From positions 197,001 through 261,000 of the forward strand of contig NZ_CP029761.1 in the NCBI RefSeq assembly GCF_006874585.1: a stretch of 64,000 nucleotides of DNA, given 5' to 3'. Source of the DNA: Sphingomonas sp. IC081 (lineage in GTDB: Bacteria; Pseudomonadota; Alphaproteobacteria; Sphingomonadales; Sphingomonadaceae). The notes under the pieces were generated by a model. The model worked only from the letters and a program-made list of their open reading frames with translations, ran no database searches and had not been told where the DNA came from. The position numbers and the translations under genes are program-made. Numbering within the stretch: position 1 is the stretch's first letter; each line of letters begins with the position of its first letter. Positions 8,351 to 16,374 of the stretch are shown here, one piece after another.

Positions 8351-9106
8351 TCAGGAAAGATCGGCGAGCAAGCCCTCTGCGATCCAGCGCCCGAGCACCG
8401 CACCTGCCTGCTCCACCGCGCCCTGCTCGCCCAGATCCCCGGCCAAAACACCGCAACACGCGGCAAACGTCATCCCCTCGCGGGATAGCTTCGCGATCCG
8501 TGCCTCGATAGCATCCGCCCGGCGCATTACAGTCTCGAAACCTTGCCGCCAGACGAAGACGGTGGCCCTCTCCACAAGCAATTCCGGTTGCGGCACATCA
8601 TCGCCCGAAACCAGCGCCAGCCAGATCGCATCGGCATTGCTGCCGATCTCCAGCGTCAGCAAAGAGGGCACAAGCGTCAGTCGCGCTGCGTTCCAGTCAA
8701 CCCCAGCCAGCGCCGCAGCATCGACCGGCTGCGCATCGCCGCCGACAAACGCCTGTGCCACGGCCCAGTCGATCTGCGCGAGATCGGCCACTTCGCCATC
8801 ATGCGGATAGCGCAGCGCCAGAAAGGCTGCGAAGGAATCACCATAGGCATCAAGCGTCCAGCTGTGCGGCGGGTGATCGTCGATGTAGTTCGCGCAGGCA
8901 GAAGCGAACGCCTCGTCGCCCAGCCACGAGAATACCCGTTCGAAGCTGGCCTCAAGGCTGCCCATCAACGAGACGCGGTAATTGTTCTGATACACGGCCA
9001 GCCCGTCGCTACCGCCCAGCCGCGCGGCGGCGTCCTCGGTGCCATTGACCAGCCATGCCTTAAAGTCCTGCTGCAGGCGCTGCAGCGCGGGTGCCTGTGC
9101 GATCAT
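8351..9106 (-). CDS. bufC: BufC-like DUF2063 protein (bufferin maturation partner)
   Basis: Protein of 251 residues with the DUF2063 putative DNA-binding/HvfC N-terminal domain: LQQDFKAWLVNG, then LAVYQNNYRVSLMGSLEASF and RYPHDGEVADLAQIDWA. Members act with MNIO enzymes and recruit the precursor peptide. Its ATG overlaps the bufB stop codon by four bases (ATGA), indicating translational coupling and a bufA-bufB-bufC order on the minus strand. Cytoplasmic. The family role is established for related copper and gold RiPP systems; action on this precursor is inferred. Confidence 0.85.
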   Translation of the reverse strand: MIAQAPALQRLQQDFKAWLVNGTEDAAARLGGSDGLAVYQNNYRVSLMGSLEASFERVFSWLGDEAFASACANYIDDHPPHSWTLDAYGDSFAAFLALRYPHDGEVADLAQIDWAVAQAFVGGDAQPVDAAALAGVDWNAARLTLVPSLLTLEIGSNADAIWLALVSGDDVPQPELLVERATVFVWRQGFETVMRRADAIEARIAKLSREGMTFAACCGVLAGDLGEQGAVEQAGAVLGRWIAEGLLADLS

Positions 9107-9948
9107 GCCGCGACCTCAAGCGCAAGGCTCTGCGCTGCTATGGCGCGAGCGGTGTCGAGTTCGGCAAGGAGTTCGGCAAGTTCGGGGATGTTGTCGTCAC
9201 GCTCGATCATCGTCGGCAGGGGGCCCGCACGGCGCATGGCGGTAGCATAGAGCGCCCAGACACATTCCGGCACCGGCTGGTCGTGCGTGTCGATCAGCAG
9301 CGTTTCGCCCACGGTGTGCCCCGCGAGATGCACCTGGCCCACCGCATGCCATGGTACGCCGTCGAGATAGGCGATCGGGTCGAAGCCGTGGTTGGCGGCG
9401 CTGACATGGATGTTGTTCACATCGAGCAGCAGACCACAACCAGTGCGCGCCACCATCGCGGACAGGAATTCCCACTCGTTCAGCACGCCGGGAAAGGCGA
9501 TGTAACTCGAAGGGTTCTCGATCAGCATGGTCCGCCCAAGGGCGTCCTGCGCCCGCAGGATGTTCTCGCAGACCACGCCGAGCGCTTCCTCCGTCATCGG
9601 CAAGGGCAGAAGGTCATGCGAATTGAAATTGCCGGTGCGGGTCCAGCACAGATGGTCAGAAACGACTGCCGGCTCCATCCGGTCGACCAGCCTGCGCAGG
9701 CTGGCGAGGTAATCCGGCCGCACGCCATCAGCCGATCCGATCGACAGCGACACACCGTGCAGCGCCAGCGGATAATTGCGGCGCGCCTTCTCCAGCGTGT
9801 CGAGCGGCCGACCGCCGTCGACCATGAAGTTCTCCGAGATCACCTCGATGAAATCCACTTTCGCCGATCCATCGACATAAGAGGCATAGTGCTCCCGCCG
9901 CATGCCGAGACCGAAGCCTGAAAGAGGTGCGTTCATCTGGCGATCCAT
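9103..9948 (-). CDS. bufB: BufB-like DUF692 (MNIO) iron enzyme
   Basis: Multinuclear non-heme iron-dependent oxidative enzyme of about 281 residues with a TIM-barrel fold. Recognisable segments are VDFIEVISENFM, LHGVSLSIGS, VSDHLCW, IENPSSY, LLDVNNIHVS and VHLAGH, supplying the His, Asp and Glu ligands for the metal cluster. DUF692 enzymes convert cysteines of partner peptides, in bufferins to thiooxazoles that bind copper. The start is uncertain: ATG at 9948 or at 9936. It follows the six-cysteine bufferin gene by 90 bases and overlaps bufC by four. Confidence 0.9.
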   Translation of the reverse strand: MDRQMNAPLSGFGLGMRREHYASYVDGSAKVDFIEVISENFMVDGGRPLDTLEKARRNYPLALHGVSLSIGSADGVRPDYLASLRRLVDRMEPAVVSDHLCWTRTGNFNSHDLLPLPMTEEALGVVCENILRAQDALGRTMLIENPSSYIAFPGVLNEWEFLSAMVARTGCGLLLDVNNIHVSAANHGFDPIAYLDGVPWHAVGQVHLAGHTVGETLLIDTHDQPVPECVWALYATAMRRAGPLPTMIERDDNIPELAELLAELDTARAIAAQSLALEVAA

Positions 9949-10038
9949 AGTTCCAAGCTGTTGGAAAATCGCGATGTCCGGGCACCGCCGTTTGGCGTTG
10001 GCGCCGCTGCAGCGCCCGGGCATCGGTTCGGTCTGGAC

Positions 10039-10308
10039 TTACTTCGGTTCGGTCAGGCTGCCGCCCTTGGCCGCGCACTGCTTCTTGGTCAGCGCCTTGA
10101 AGCCCTGGCCCTTGCAGACGTTCTGCCCCTTGCACTGGTTGCTGGCGGTGGCGCAGTCCGACGTGCCCTTGCAGGTGTTGATACCATAGCAATGCACAAC
10201 TTCGGCCTTGGCCTTGGCGGCAAGGGCAGGCGCGGGAAGAGCTGCAACGGCAGCGGCAACGAGAGCGGCGTTGGCGGCAAGCGCGAGGCTGGTCTTGATC
10301 GAGGTCAT
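10039..10308 (-). CDS. bufA2: Bufferin precursor with six cysteines (BufA2-like, DUF2282)
   Basis: Periplasmic precursor of 89 residues. A signal peptide ends near PAPALA (residue 30), leaving a small Lys/Gly-rich mature part with six Cys (40, 46, 52, 59, 65, 78), starting [12 protein letters not shown]. Spaced Cys after a Sec signal and the adjacent bufB-bufC fit a copper-binding bufferin RiPP. The second of two nearby ATGs is chosen because GGAG lies eight bases before it. It heads the minus-strand operon. A GTAAC-N17-CGAA promoter-like motif sits 38 bases upstream. Confidence 0.8.
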   Translation of the reverse strand: MTSIKTSLALAANAALVAAAVAALPAPALAAKAKAEVVHCYGINTCKGTSDCATASNQCKGQNVCKGQGFKALTKKQCAAKGGSLTEPK

Positions 10309-10346
10309 GGTCATATCTCCAGGTTGGCCGTGGTGGCACAGGCTTG

Positions 10347-10372
10347 TTCGTGGCCCCGCGTCCCGGCGTTAC
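10347..10372 (-). promoter_or_regulatory. SigF-type promoter motif of the bufA2-bufB-bufC operon
   Basis: On the minus strand GTAACG is followed by exactly 16 bases and then CGAA, matching the GTAACC-N16-CGAA motif known for Caulobacter SigF. CGAA ends 38 bases before the bufA2 ATG, a suitable leader length. The divergent promoter at 10427 has the same hexamer core and spacing. Confidence 0.65.
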
Positions 10373-10426
10373 AGGTGCCAGAGATTTTTCGGGGAAGGGC
10401 GCCTCCAGCCAAAGATTGCGTCCATT

Positions 10427-10452
10427 GTAACTTCCAGCACCGCCCGCACGAA
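10427..10452 (+). promoter_or_regulatory. SigF-type promoter motif of the bufA1-doxX operon
   Basis: GTAACT, 16 bases, then CGAA on the plus strand. It faces away from the matching motif at 10347-10372. The element ends 96 bases before the bufA1 ATG, so the transcript would have a leader of roughly 85-90 bases. Confidence 0.6.
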
Positions 10453-10548
10453 ATGGATGCCGAGACCGCGCGGTTCGGCTGGAGAGCCGGTGCCAGGCGG
10501 TGTCGATGGAATTTCAGTGAACACCCGCAAACGTGAAAGGAATATGCC

Positions 10549-10818
10549 ATGAAGCTCTCGAACGCAGCACTTGCTGCCACCCTCGCCGCCGGTCTGCTCA
10601 CCGGCGCTGCCCACGCTGCAGACGGTAAGCCCGCAATGGAAAAGTGCTATGGTATCGCCAAGGCTGGCAAGAACGATTGCGCTGCAGGGCCCGGCACAAG
10701 CTGCGCCGGCACCTCGAAAGTGGATTATCAGGGCAACGCCTGGAAGTTGGTCAAAGCCGGCACCTGCGTGACCACCAAGACGCCCAAGGGCACCGGCTCC
10801 CTCACGCCGAAGCCCTGA
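10549..10818 (+). CDS. bufA1: Bufferin precursor with four cysteines (BufA1-like, DUF2282)
   Basis: Precursor of 89 residues with a signal peptide ending at AHAA (about residue 24), then the DUF2282 pattern [33 protein letters not shown] and AGTC. It has four Cys (33, 44, 52, 73), whereas the divergent partner at 10039 has six. The protein is exported and probably modified by the nearby BufB-BufC pair to sequester copper. AAGGA lies seven bases before the ATG. The downstream DoxX-family gene begins 75 bases later on the same strand. Confidence 0.85.
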   Translation: MKLSNAALAATLAAGLLTGAAHAADGKPAMEKCYGIAKAGKNDCAAGPGTSCAGTSKVDYQGNAWKLVKAGTCVTTKTPKGTGSLTPKP

Positions 10819-10893
10819 CGCGTTCCGGGACGGAGTTGCCCCCGCCTCCGTCCCGTTGACCGGTCAGGTCCTGTCGAACCGGAAGGATTGACG

Positions 10894-11346
10894 ATGACCA
10901 CGATCTCCGACCTTTATGGCCGACTGACGGCATTTGCCTCGCGCATCCTGCCCGAAAGCCTTCTGCTTCTTACAGCCCGATGGGGCATCGCCTCGGTGTT
11001 CTTCCTGTCGGCGCGCACCAAGGTGGAAGGCCTGCTGACCATTACGGACAGCACGTACTACCTGTTCGAAACCGACTACGCCCTGCCGCTCCTGCCGCCG
11101 AACCTCTCGGCGCATCTGGCAACTTATGGCGAGCACCTTTTCTCGATCATGCTGTTTCTTGGCCTTGGCTCGCGCTTTGCTGCGCTGGGTTTGCTGGGCA
11201 TGACCACCGTGATCGAAGTGTTCGTCTATCCCGATGCCTGGTCAACGCATCTCAGTTGGGCCGGGCTTCTCCTCCCGATCATCGCCAAGGGCGCAGGCGC
11301 CCTCTCGCTCGACGCGCTGATTGCGCGCGGACGCACCGCAGCCTGA
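10894..11346 (+). CDS. DoxX-family membrane protein (BufD-like)
   Basis: Inner-membrane protein of 150 residues with four hydrophobic helices and the DoxX features [20 protein letters not shown] and the C-terminal [16 protein letters not shown]. DoxX-like proteins often close bufferin operons (BufD). The ATG is chosen with AAGGA six bases upstream, not the TTG six bases earlier. It follows bufA1 and is followed by a strong hairpin terminator, so it ends that operon. Its exact role is unknown; redox or maturation support in the membrane is inferred from association. Confidence 0.8.
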   Translation: MTTISDLYGRLTAFASRILPESLLLLTARWGIASVFFLSARTKVEGLLTITDSTYYLFETDYALPLLPPNLSAHLATYGEHLFSIMLFLGLGSRFAALGLLGMTTVIEVFVYPDAWSTHLSWAGLLLPIIAKGAGALSLDALIARGRTAA

Positions 11347-11367
11347 TCCGGTAACTGTCAAAGCTTC

Positions 11368-11409
11368 GCGCGTACCGGCAATCGTCCTGCCGGTACGCGC
11401 GTTGTTTTT
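11368..11409 (+). terminator. Intrinsic terminator after the doxX gene
   Basis: GCGCGTACCGGCA (11368-11380) pairs perfectly with 11388-11400 around a seven-base loop, followed by GTTGTTTTT. It lies between the convergent doxX and yedE-like genes. Confidence 0.8.
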
Positions 11410-12338
11410 CACGCGCACGACCGCAGTCGCTTTTCGATCATCAAGCAGGCGGCAATCGTGAGCATCATCGCCGCCAGCGCAAGGACCGCGTAGGGCTGGA
11501 ACCACGGCAAACCCTGAAGCACCAGCGCATCGTTCCCGCCCGGGATAAGCGAGCCGCCAATCCCCATCAACAGCCCGCCCGAAAAACAGCGGATTGCCCG
11601 CCCTCGCTCGAACGGCACGGGTGGCGCCTGTCTGTGACCGCCCAGAACCGAACCTGTGACCACAGCCAGAAACAGGATCAGACTGCCAAGGCTTTCCAGC
11701 ATCCCGCTGCGCGCCATCGCGCCGAGCGCGTCGCTGTAAGCCCAAGGGCCGCGCACCATTGCTATCAGCAGATAGGCGAGGCCGATCGCGATCGAGGCAT
11801 GGCGATAGTCCCACAGTGTGCCGATCCCGAGGCCTTCCTTGCGGACCCGCCGGACGGCTAGTGCCGACACCACCAGACTTGCAAACAGCAGTGCGCCCCC
11901 GATCATGCCGTGCGGCCATGCAGCCATGGCGAAATGTGGATTGCGCTGGATGTCCCAACCCCAGCGCACCAGCATCAGGTTGCCGGCGAAAAAACCGACT
12001 GGAGTCAGCAGGTAGTGCAGATCTCGCTTGCCCAGTCGCGCCACCGTGCCGAACACGCAGGCGTCGTTCAGCCAAGCGCCTAATCCAAGCAGCACACCTC
12101 CCAGCAGCACCAGACCATCGATATCGTGCGTGGGCAGCTCTCTTGGCGACCAGCCCGGCCCCATCATCAGCATTCCGAGCGGAAAGGCCCAGACAGCACA
12201 TTCGGCAAGGGCGGCCAGGCGCGAAAAGCGACGCTCGTTTACCGCCTGCGCGACGCCCGCAACGGTACAGGTCCCACCATGATGATTGGCATAGCCGATA
12301 AAGACTGCGACGACGATCGTGAACAGAAACGAGCCGAT
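11409..12338 (-). CDS. YeeE/YedE-family transporter without a normal start codon
   Basis: Multi-pass membrane protein of the YeeE/YedE family, whose characterised members take up thiosulfate. The frame contains the conserved GYANHHGGTCTVAG, LNDACVFGTVARLG, LTPVGFFAGN and GGLLMGIGGSLIPGGND motifs and aligns with the paralogue at 21449. Homology runs upstream of the first ATG (12171-12173), back to an ATC codon at 12336-12338 preceded by GGGAGG. No ATG, GTG or TTG lies between the upstream in-frame stop and this point. Either ATC is the start, or the original start was lost and a 254-residue product lacking the first helix is made. It lies between the bufferin operon and the anti-sigma gene. 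Confidence 0.7.
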   Translation of the reverse strand: MGSFLFTIVVAVFIGYANHHGGTCTVAGVAQAVNERRFSRLAALAECAVWAFPLGMLMMGPGWSPRELPTHDIDGLVLLGGVLLGLGAWLNDACVFGTVARLGKRDLHYLLTPVGFFAGNLMLVRWGWDIQRNPHFAMAAWPHGMIGGALLFASLVVSALAVRRVRKEGLGIGTLWDYRHASIAIGLAYLLIAMVRGPWAYSDALGAMARSGMLESLGSLILFLAVVTGSVLGGHRQAPPVPFERGRAIRCFSGGLLMGIGGSLIPGGNDALVLQGLPWFQPYAVLALAAMMLTIAACLMIEKRLRSCA

Positions 12339-12370
12339 GGATACCTCCCTCGAGAACGGCTTGTTCGGGG

Positions 12371-12395
12371 TTCGTCACCTGCAGCGCGAAGTTAC
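12371..12395 (-). promoter_or_regulatory. Possible SigF-type promoter of the yedE-like gene
   Basis: On the minus strand GTAAC, 16 bases, then CGAA; the two bufferin promoters have 17 bases after GTAAC, so the spacing here is one base short. It lies 32 bases before the presumed start of the transporter gene. Weaker evidence than the two bufferin motifs. Confidence 0.35.
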
Positions 12396-12421
12396 AGATC
12401 AGGTTCGCAAAGTGCCGGACC

Positions 12422-13087
12422 CTACCACCGCAGCCAGCGCGCCAAGACCAGCCGCGTCACAAGCGCAACGGCTGCCATCACCAGAGGATACGTCACTCCG
12501 GCATAGAGCCAGTGCGTCGAGGGGCAGGAAATGCCGAAGGCAAGAAGCGCGGCGGCCCCGCCTGCAAGCCCTGTCGAGAAGGCCGCGCGTTGTGGCGATG
12601 TCACCGCGCCGTGGTTTCGCAGCCACCACATATGCGCCAGTATGCCCGGCAGCGCCAGAACCGAAGCGGACCGCGCACACCGCCAGAAGTCTCTGAATTC
12701 GGCCAATGCCTCGGCCGCATTGGCGGGGTCCCGGTCCCACAAAAGCATGGATAGCGCGGCAAGGCCCGGCAGGAGGGCAACCACTCCGATGCCCAGCCCG
12801 AGCGGAACCGGAGTCCACAGGCCGGGATAGGCTTCGCGTATTGCGCTCGCATAAAGCAGCATGGCGGCAAGGCAGAGCAAGGCCTCGCGCAGGATCAGTT
12901 GCGGCAGCGGATCGGCTGTCGAAACATCTGCACGCACGCCAAGGAACAGGCCGACAATGACGAACATTCCCGTCATGATTGCCAGTTGTACAAGTACAAG
13001 CGGCCAGATTCGCAGCCGCCTTACCGGCGCTGCATCCTCGCTTAACAGCGCAATCAGGTCATCATCGGGTGACAGCAGCGCCTCCAA
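12422..13087 (-). CDS. nrsF: NrsF-like anti-sigma factor (DUF1109)
   Basis: Inner-membrane protein of about 221 residues. The N-terminus DDDLIALLSEDAAPVRRLR is cytoplasmic and precedes six hydrophobic helices, the last pair containing the conserved CP (ISCPSTHW). This is the layout of DUF1109/NrsF anti-sigma factors that hold SigF at the membrane. The start is unclear: no ATG is in frame near the homologous N-terminus, so the TTG at 13085-13087 is used; a GTG at 13148-13150 is possible. It lies 4 kb from the sigma gene, whereas the Caulobacter pair is adjacent. The yedE-like gene follows 83 bases downstream. Confidence 0.75.
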   Translation of the reverse strand: MEALLSPDDDLIALLSEDAAPVRRLRIWPLVLVQLAIMTGMFVIVGLFLGVRADVSTADPLPQLILREALLCLAAMLLYASAIREAYPGLWTPVPLGLGIGVVALLPGLAALSMLLWDRDPANAAEALAEFRDFWRCARSASVLALPGILAHMWWLRNHGAVTSPQRAAFSTGLAGGAAALLAFGISCPSTHWLYAGVTYPLVMAAVALVTRLVLARWLRW

Positions 13088-13220
13088 GCATCCGTAAGCG
13101 GCAGCACCTTGAGGGCGACCTTCATCGTCTAGTTCGTTGCGAAGCGCCACTTCGTTGCAAACGCAATCACATATCCGCCTATGGCCACAGTGACGCCGTG
13201 ACTGCAAAGAAAAACCGCAC

Positions 13221-13895
13221 TTACAAAGCCGGAACCCCGGGCCGGACGATGCTGTCGAGTGCCGCAAGTACAGCGGCGGGTTCAAGGCGGTTGCGATAAT
13301 CGCTATCGACGAAGGCCAACCGGACGACGCGGTCACTGGCGATGACGAAAGTTGCCGGGATCGGCAGGACCCAACCAGCGGTGCCATTGCGCTCGGGCAA
13401 GGCGTGACCGAGTTGCGCGTAGATCGGCCGCAGTTCCTCGGCCAGATCGAAGGCGATGCCCCAGTCGCGGGCCACTTGCAATCCGGTATCGCTTAGGACG
13501 GGAAAGGCGAGCGCATTGCGTTCTGCCGTCGAAAGACTTTCATCCGGCAGTTCGGGCGATATCGCCACCAGCCCGGCCCCGCGAGCCACAATTTGCGGCA
13601 GGATGGCCTGTAAAGCCCGAAGCTCCAGATTGCAGTACGGGCACCAGCCACCGCGATAAAAGCTGACGACGACCGGACCCGTCCGCAGCAGGTCACGCAG
13701 ACCCACGCTGGCGCCCCGGGCGTCGTTCAGGATGAAATCGGGGGCCACCTGTCCTGCCGACAGGGCACGACCGGCAATGCCCGTCGCGGCCAGTTCCGCA
13801 TCGGCGCGGGCCATGGCAGCGGCAATCTCGGGCGCAATCTTGCCGGCAAATTCCAGCCGGAACTGATCAAGTGCAGACTTGAGGCTATTCTTCAT
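13221..13895 (-). CDS. AhpC/TSA-family thioredoxin-fold protein (peroxiredoxin-like)
   Basis: Thiol protein of 224 residues starting MKNSLKSALDQF. A helical N-terminal part of about 45 residues is followed by APDFILNDARG and VVVSFYRGGWCPYC with Cys85 and Cys88, then ISPELPDES and VLPIPATFVI. The CxxC, not a lone Cys, is shared with the paralogues at 4120 and 20017. It follows the AhpD-like gene (13955) by 59 bases on the same strand, a natural peroxiredoxin plus AhpD-type partner arrangement. Substrate unknown; antioxidant function inferred. Confidence 0.8.
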   Translation of the reverse strand: MKNSLKSALDQFRLEFAGKIAPEIAAAMARADAELAATGIAGRALSAGQVAPDFILNDARGASVGLRDLLRTGPVVVSFYRGGWCPYCNLELRALQAILPQIVARGAGLVAISPELPDESLSTAERNALAFPVLSDTGLQVARDWGIAFDLAEELRPIYAQLGHALPERNGTAGWVLPIPATFVIASDRVVRLAFVDSDYRNRLEPAAVLAALDSIVRPGVPAL

Positions 13896-13954
13896 GGCGT
13901 GTCTCTTGCAGGGCAATGCGGGGTGCCGGAAGCGGCACCCCGTTGTCGAGAAAG

Positions 13955-14551
13955 TCAGGCAGCGAGCGCGGTATCGCGCACCGTACCGCCCAGCGGATCG
14001 CTCCAGCGCAGCGAGGAGTCCTGCATGAAATCCTCAAGCGGCGTATGCGTGAGATGGTTGGTGTAGTTCGAGATCACCTTTGTCGCGATGATCGTGACGA
14101 CTTCGAGAACCTGTGCCCTGGTAAAGCCCGAGGCGATGAAGGCATCTACCGCACCGTCACCGGCAAACCCGCGCGATTGTGCCACCACTTCGGCAAAGCG
14201 GCGAAGCGCCTCCAACCGTTCATCGGCAATCGGGGCGCGATTGCGGATCGCCTGGATCACATCCTCGGGCACGCCTGCCTTGCGCGACAGGAAGGTGTGG
14301 CCCGCCGTGCAGTATTCGCAGCCGTGGAAGACGTTGATCGCCTGATAGACGATCTGCTGCTCGGCGGCGGTAAGGCTGGCCTTGGCCGCAACGAGGTTGA
14401 ACAGCGTATCATAGGCCTCCAGAGCCAATGGGCTTTCGGCAAGCGTGCCCTGCAGCTTCGGAATGAAGCCCCAGCCCTGCTTGACAGCAGCCAGCAACGG
14501 CTTGGCAGCTTCGGGAGCGGTTTCGATCGTGTGTACACTGTAGTCGGTCAT
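13955..14551 (-). CDS. AhpD-like / carboxymuconolactone decarboxylase family protein
   Basis: All-helical protein of 198 residues with the alkylhydroperoxidase core motif HGCEYCTAGH (Cys78, Cys81, His85). This C-x2-C-x3-H centre gives thiol-dependent peroxidase or reductase activity in AhpD relatives. AGAGGAG precedes the ATG. Divergent from the LysR gene at 14674 across a 122-base gap, so it is that regulator's likely target, together with the downstream AhpC/TSA-like gene at 13221. The pair probably detoxifies peroxides; the electron donor is unknown. Confidence 0.85.
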   Translation of the reverse strand: MTDYSVHTIETAPEAAKPLLAAVKQGWGFIPKLQGTLAESPLALEAYDTLFNLVAAKASLTAAEQQIVYQAINVFHGCEYCTAGHTFLSRKAGVPEDVIQAIRNRAPIADERLEALRRFAEVVAQSRGFAGDGAVDAFIASGFTRAQVLEVVTIIATKVISNYTNHLTHTPLEDFMQDSSLRWSDPLGGTVRDTALAA

Positions 14552-14673
14552 TGTCGTATCTCCTCTGGGTCGCAGTCACGCCTCTGGCGGCGTCGAAGAG
14601 AGAATGATAAATTCCCCGAACTTGCAGTAGAGGGCGCAGTTCGATAGCATTTGTTCCCAGAAGGAATGGATAG

Positions 14674-15585
14674 ATGGATCGTCTTGTCGCGATGCGGCAG
14701 TTTGCCACGGTTGTCGAAACCGGCAGTTTTTCCGCTGCCGCACGCCGGCTCAACATGGGGCAACCAGCCGTTTCCAAAGCCGTTGCCAATCTTGAGGACT
14801 ATCTTGGCGTTCGCTTGCTCACCCGCACCACCCGTGCCCAGCACCTGACCGAAGCAGGTCAACGCTATTATGAAAGGGCGCGCATGGTTCTCGACGATGC
14901 CGACGAGGCAGAGGCTGCAGCGCGCGAAGCCGCAACATCGATCGGCGGCCGCCTGCGCCTTGCCGCGCCGCCGACTTATGCCGCGCTCCACATCCTGCCG
15001 GGCCTCTCGGAATTCCTCGATGTCCACCCCGACCTGACGGTGGATCTTCTGCTCGATGACCGGTGGGTCGACCTGATCGAGGAAGGCGTCGATCTCGCGA
15101 TTCGCCTCGGCAAGCCGAACGACAGCACTCTTGTGGCAAGGCGGCTGGGAACTTCGCAACGCATTCTCGTCGCCTCCTCCACCTATCTGGCAAAGGTGCA
15201 GGCCCCCGACACGCCCGAGGACCTGATGGCGCACAGGATCATCGCCTATAGCCGTTTCGACGGCCCTACAGCGTGGTCCTTCACCCGTGGCACCGCCAGC
15301 GTTTCGGTCGCCATCCAGCCAGTGGTGCGGGTAAGCGCTGGCGAAGGGATGCGCAGTTGTATCCTCGCAGGGCTGGGCGTAGGCCTCGGCTCCCGCTTGA
15401 TGTTCGCTCCGGAACTGGCAAACGGCACCGTGAAGGCCGTGCTCTCCGACTGGGCGCTTTCTGCAGTCGAAGTGTGGGCCATGTTCCCGTCTGGCCGGAA
15501 ATCGAGCCGCAAGGCCCGCGCGTTCATCGACTGGCTCGAATCGGTCATCGGCCCCGACGGAGAAGCGCGCCGGGCCGCGAGCTGA
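14674..15585 (+). CDS. LysR family transcriptional regulator
   Basis: Regulator of 303 residues with the LysR winged helix (SFSAAARRLNMGQPAVSKAV), linker helix rich in Ala/Glu, and a two-lobed effector domain with VDLAIRLG. It belongs to the CrgA-like branch (MDRLVAMRQFATVVETGSF) and is unlike the MEM-starting pair at 3147 and 19167. Its divergent neighbour is the AhpD-like gene, so control of the peroxidase pair is inferred. Confidence 0.9.
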   Translation: MDRLVAMRQFATVVETGSFSAAARRLNMGQPAVSKAVANLEDYLGVRLLTRTTRAQHLTEAGQRYYERARMVLDDADEAEAAAREAATSIGGRLRLAAPPTYAALHILPGLSEFLDVHPDLTVDLLLDDRWVDLIEEGVDLAIRLGKPNDSTLVARRLGTSQRILVASSTYLAKVQAPDTPEDLMAHRIIAYSRFDGPTAWSFTRGTASVSVAIQPVVRVSAGEGMRSCILAGLGVGLGSRLMFAPELANGTVKAVLSDWALSAVEVWAMFPSGRKSSRKARAFIDWLESVIGPDGEARRAAS

Positions 15586-16374
15586 AGGCAGGCTCTCGGA
15601 TGCACTATGTCCGTAATCGCGATGCCGGCGAATGGCACCGGGCACATCCGGCTGCAGTCATCTGCTATCGCAAAGCTAATGAACTATAGTCAGCCAGCAA
15701 GCGCTTTGGTCGGTCTTCAAGAAACATGCTCCGCGCGTTACTGCCTTCAGAAGTCCATCTGGCTCAAAATCGCTCCCTTAACGCACGGTAACAAAAGGAT
15801 TCGGCGTTAGATTGACTGGAACATTTGCTGCGCCATTCCATGAAATAAACTCGGCTTTCATACTAATTTCAATAAAGTTAATTCAATTAATACCCAATAT
15901 ATCCAATAAAATGTTTGTCTATCTAGATCTTTAAAATATAAATTGATAATTGCGTCAAATTTTTTCACATTTTTGAAAAAATTTTGGAGAATTTTTATAC
16001 TGAATTGGATCATTAAACATCCCGATCGTGATTTTTCTTCGGCCGCTTCTGTCACGAGACGATCTCAGCGGTCACCAAATTTAGCGACCCCGTCAAATCG
16101 ATTCAGGCCGGTTCAATCGCGACCGCCGCTTCGCACCTTGACGATACAAGAGCGCAGATGCTGCTTGAATATGGATCGCTTAGACTGGTCCTACCTCTGC
16201 ATCTGGGCACAGTGTAGAGCACACCCTACGCAGTGTACTGCTGTGCTCATGGGAAAAAATGCCGTAAAATCAGTTCGCGACATGTTGGGATTGCTTGGCA
16301 GTGGGTATGCCGCTGAAGGCCATCTGGTCCCCGCAAATAACCGGAATTCCGGGACTTTCGACCCCAGTTTTGAT
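15586..16374 (+). other. AT-rich junction upstream of the recombinase pair
   Basis: About 790 bases without a supported gene. Bases 15,780-16,040 are strikingly AT-rich (runs such as TTTAAAATATAAATTGATAA) against the high-GC background. The composition change and the integrase genes just downstream mark it as the left side of an inserted element. Weak in-frame extensions of the recombinase reading frame pass through here but lack a ribosome binding site and family similarity. Confidence 0.5.

Noticed and set aside
10039..10308. Cys-rich exported protein as a metallothionein or toxin
   Set aside because: The signal peptide, Cys pattern and adjacent DUF692/DUF2063 genes fit a bufferin precursor better.
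16090..16130. GCCGGTTCAATCG near 16,100 as the left attachment copy of the tRNA-Cys end
   Set aside because: Only a short, broken match to the T-arm; too weak to call a direct repeat.
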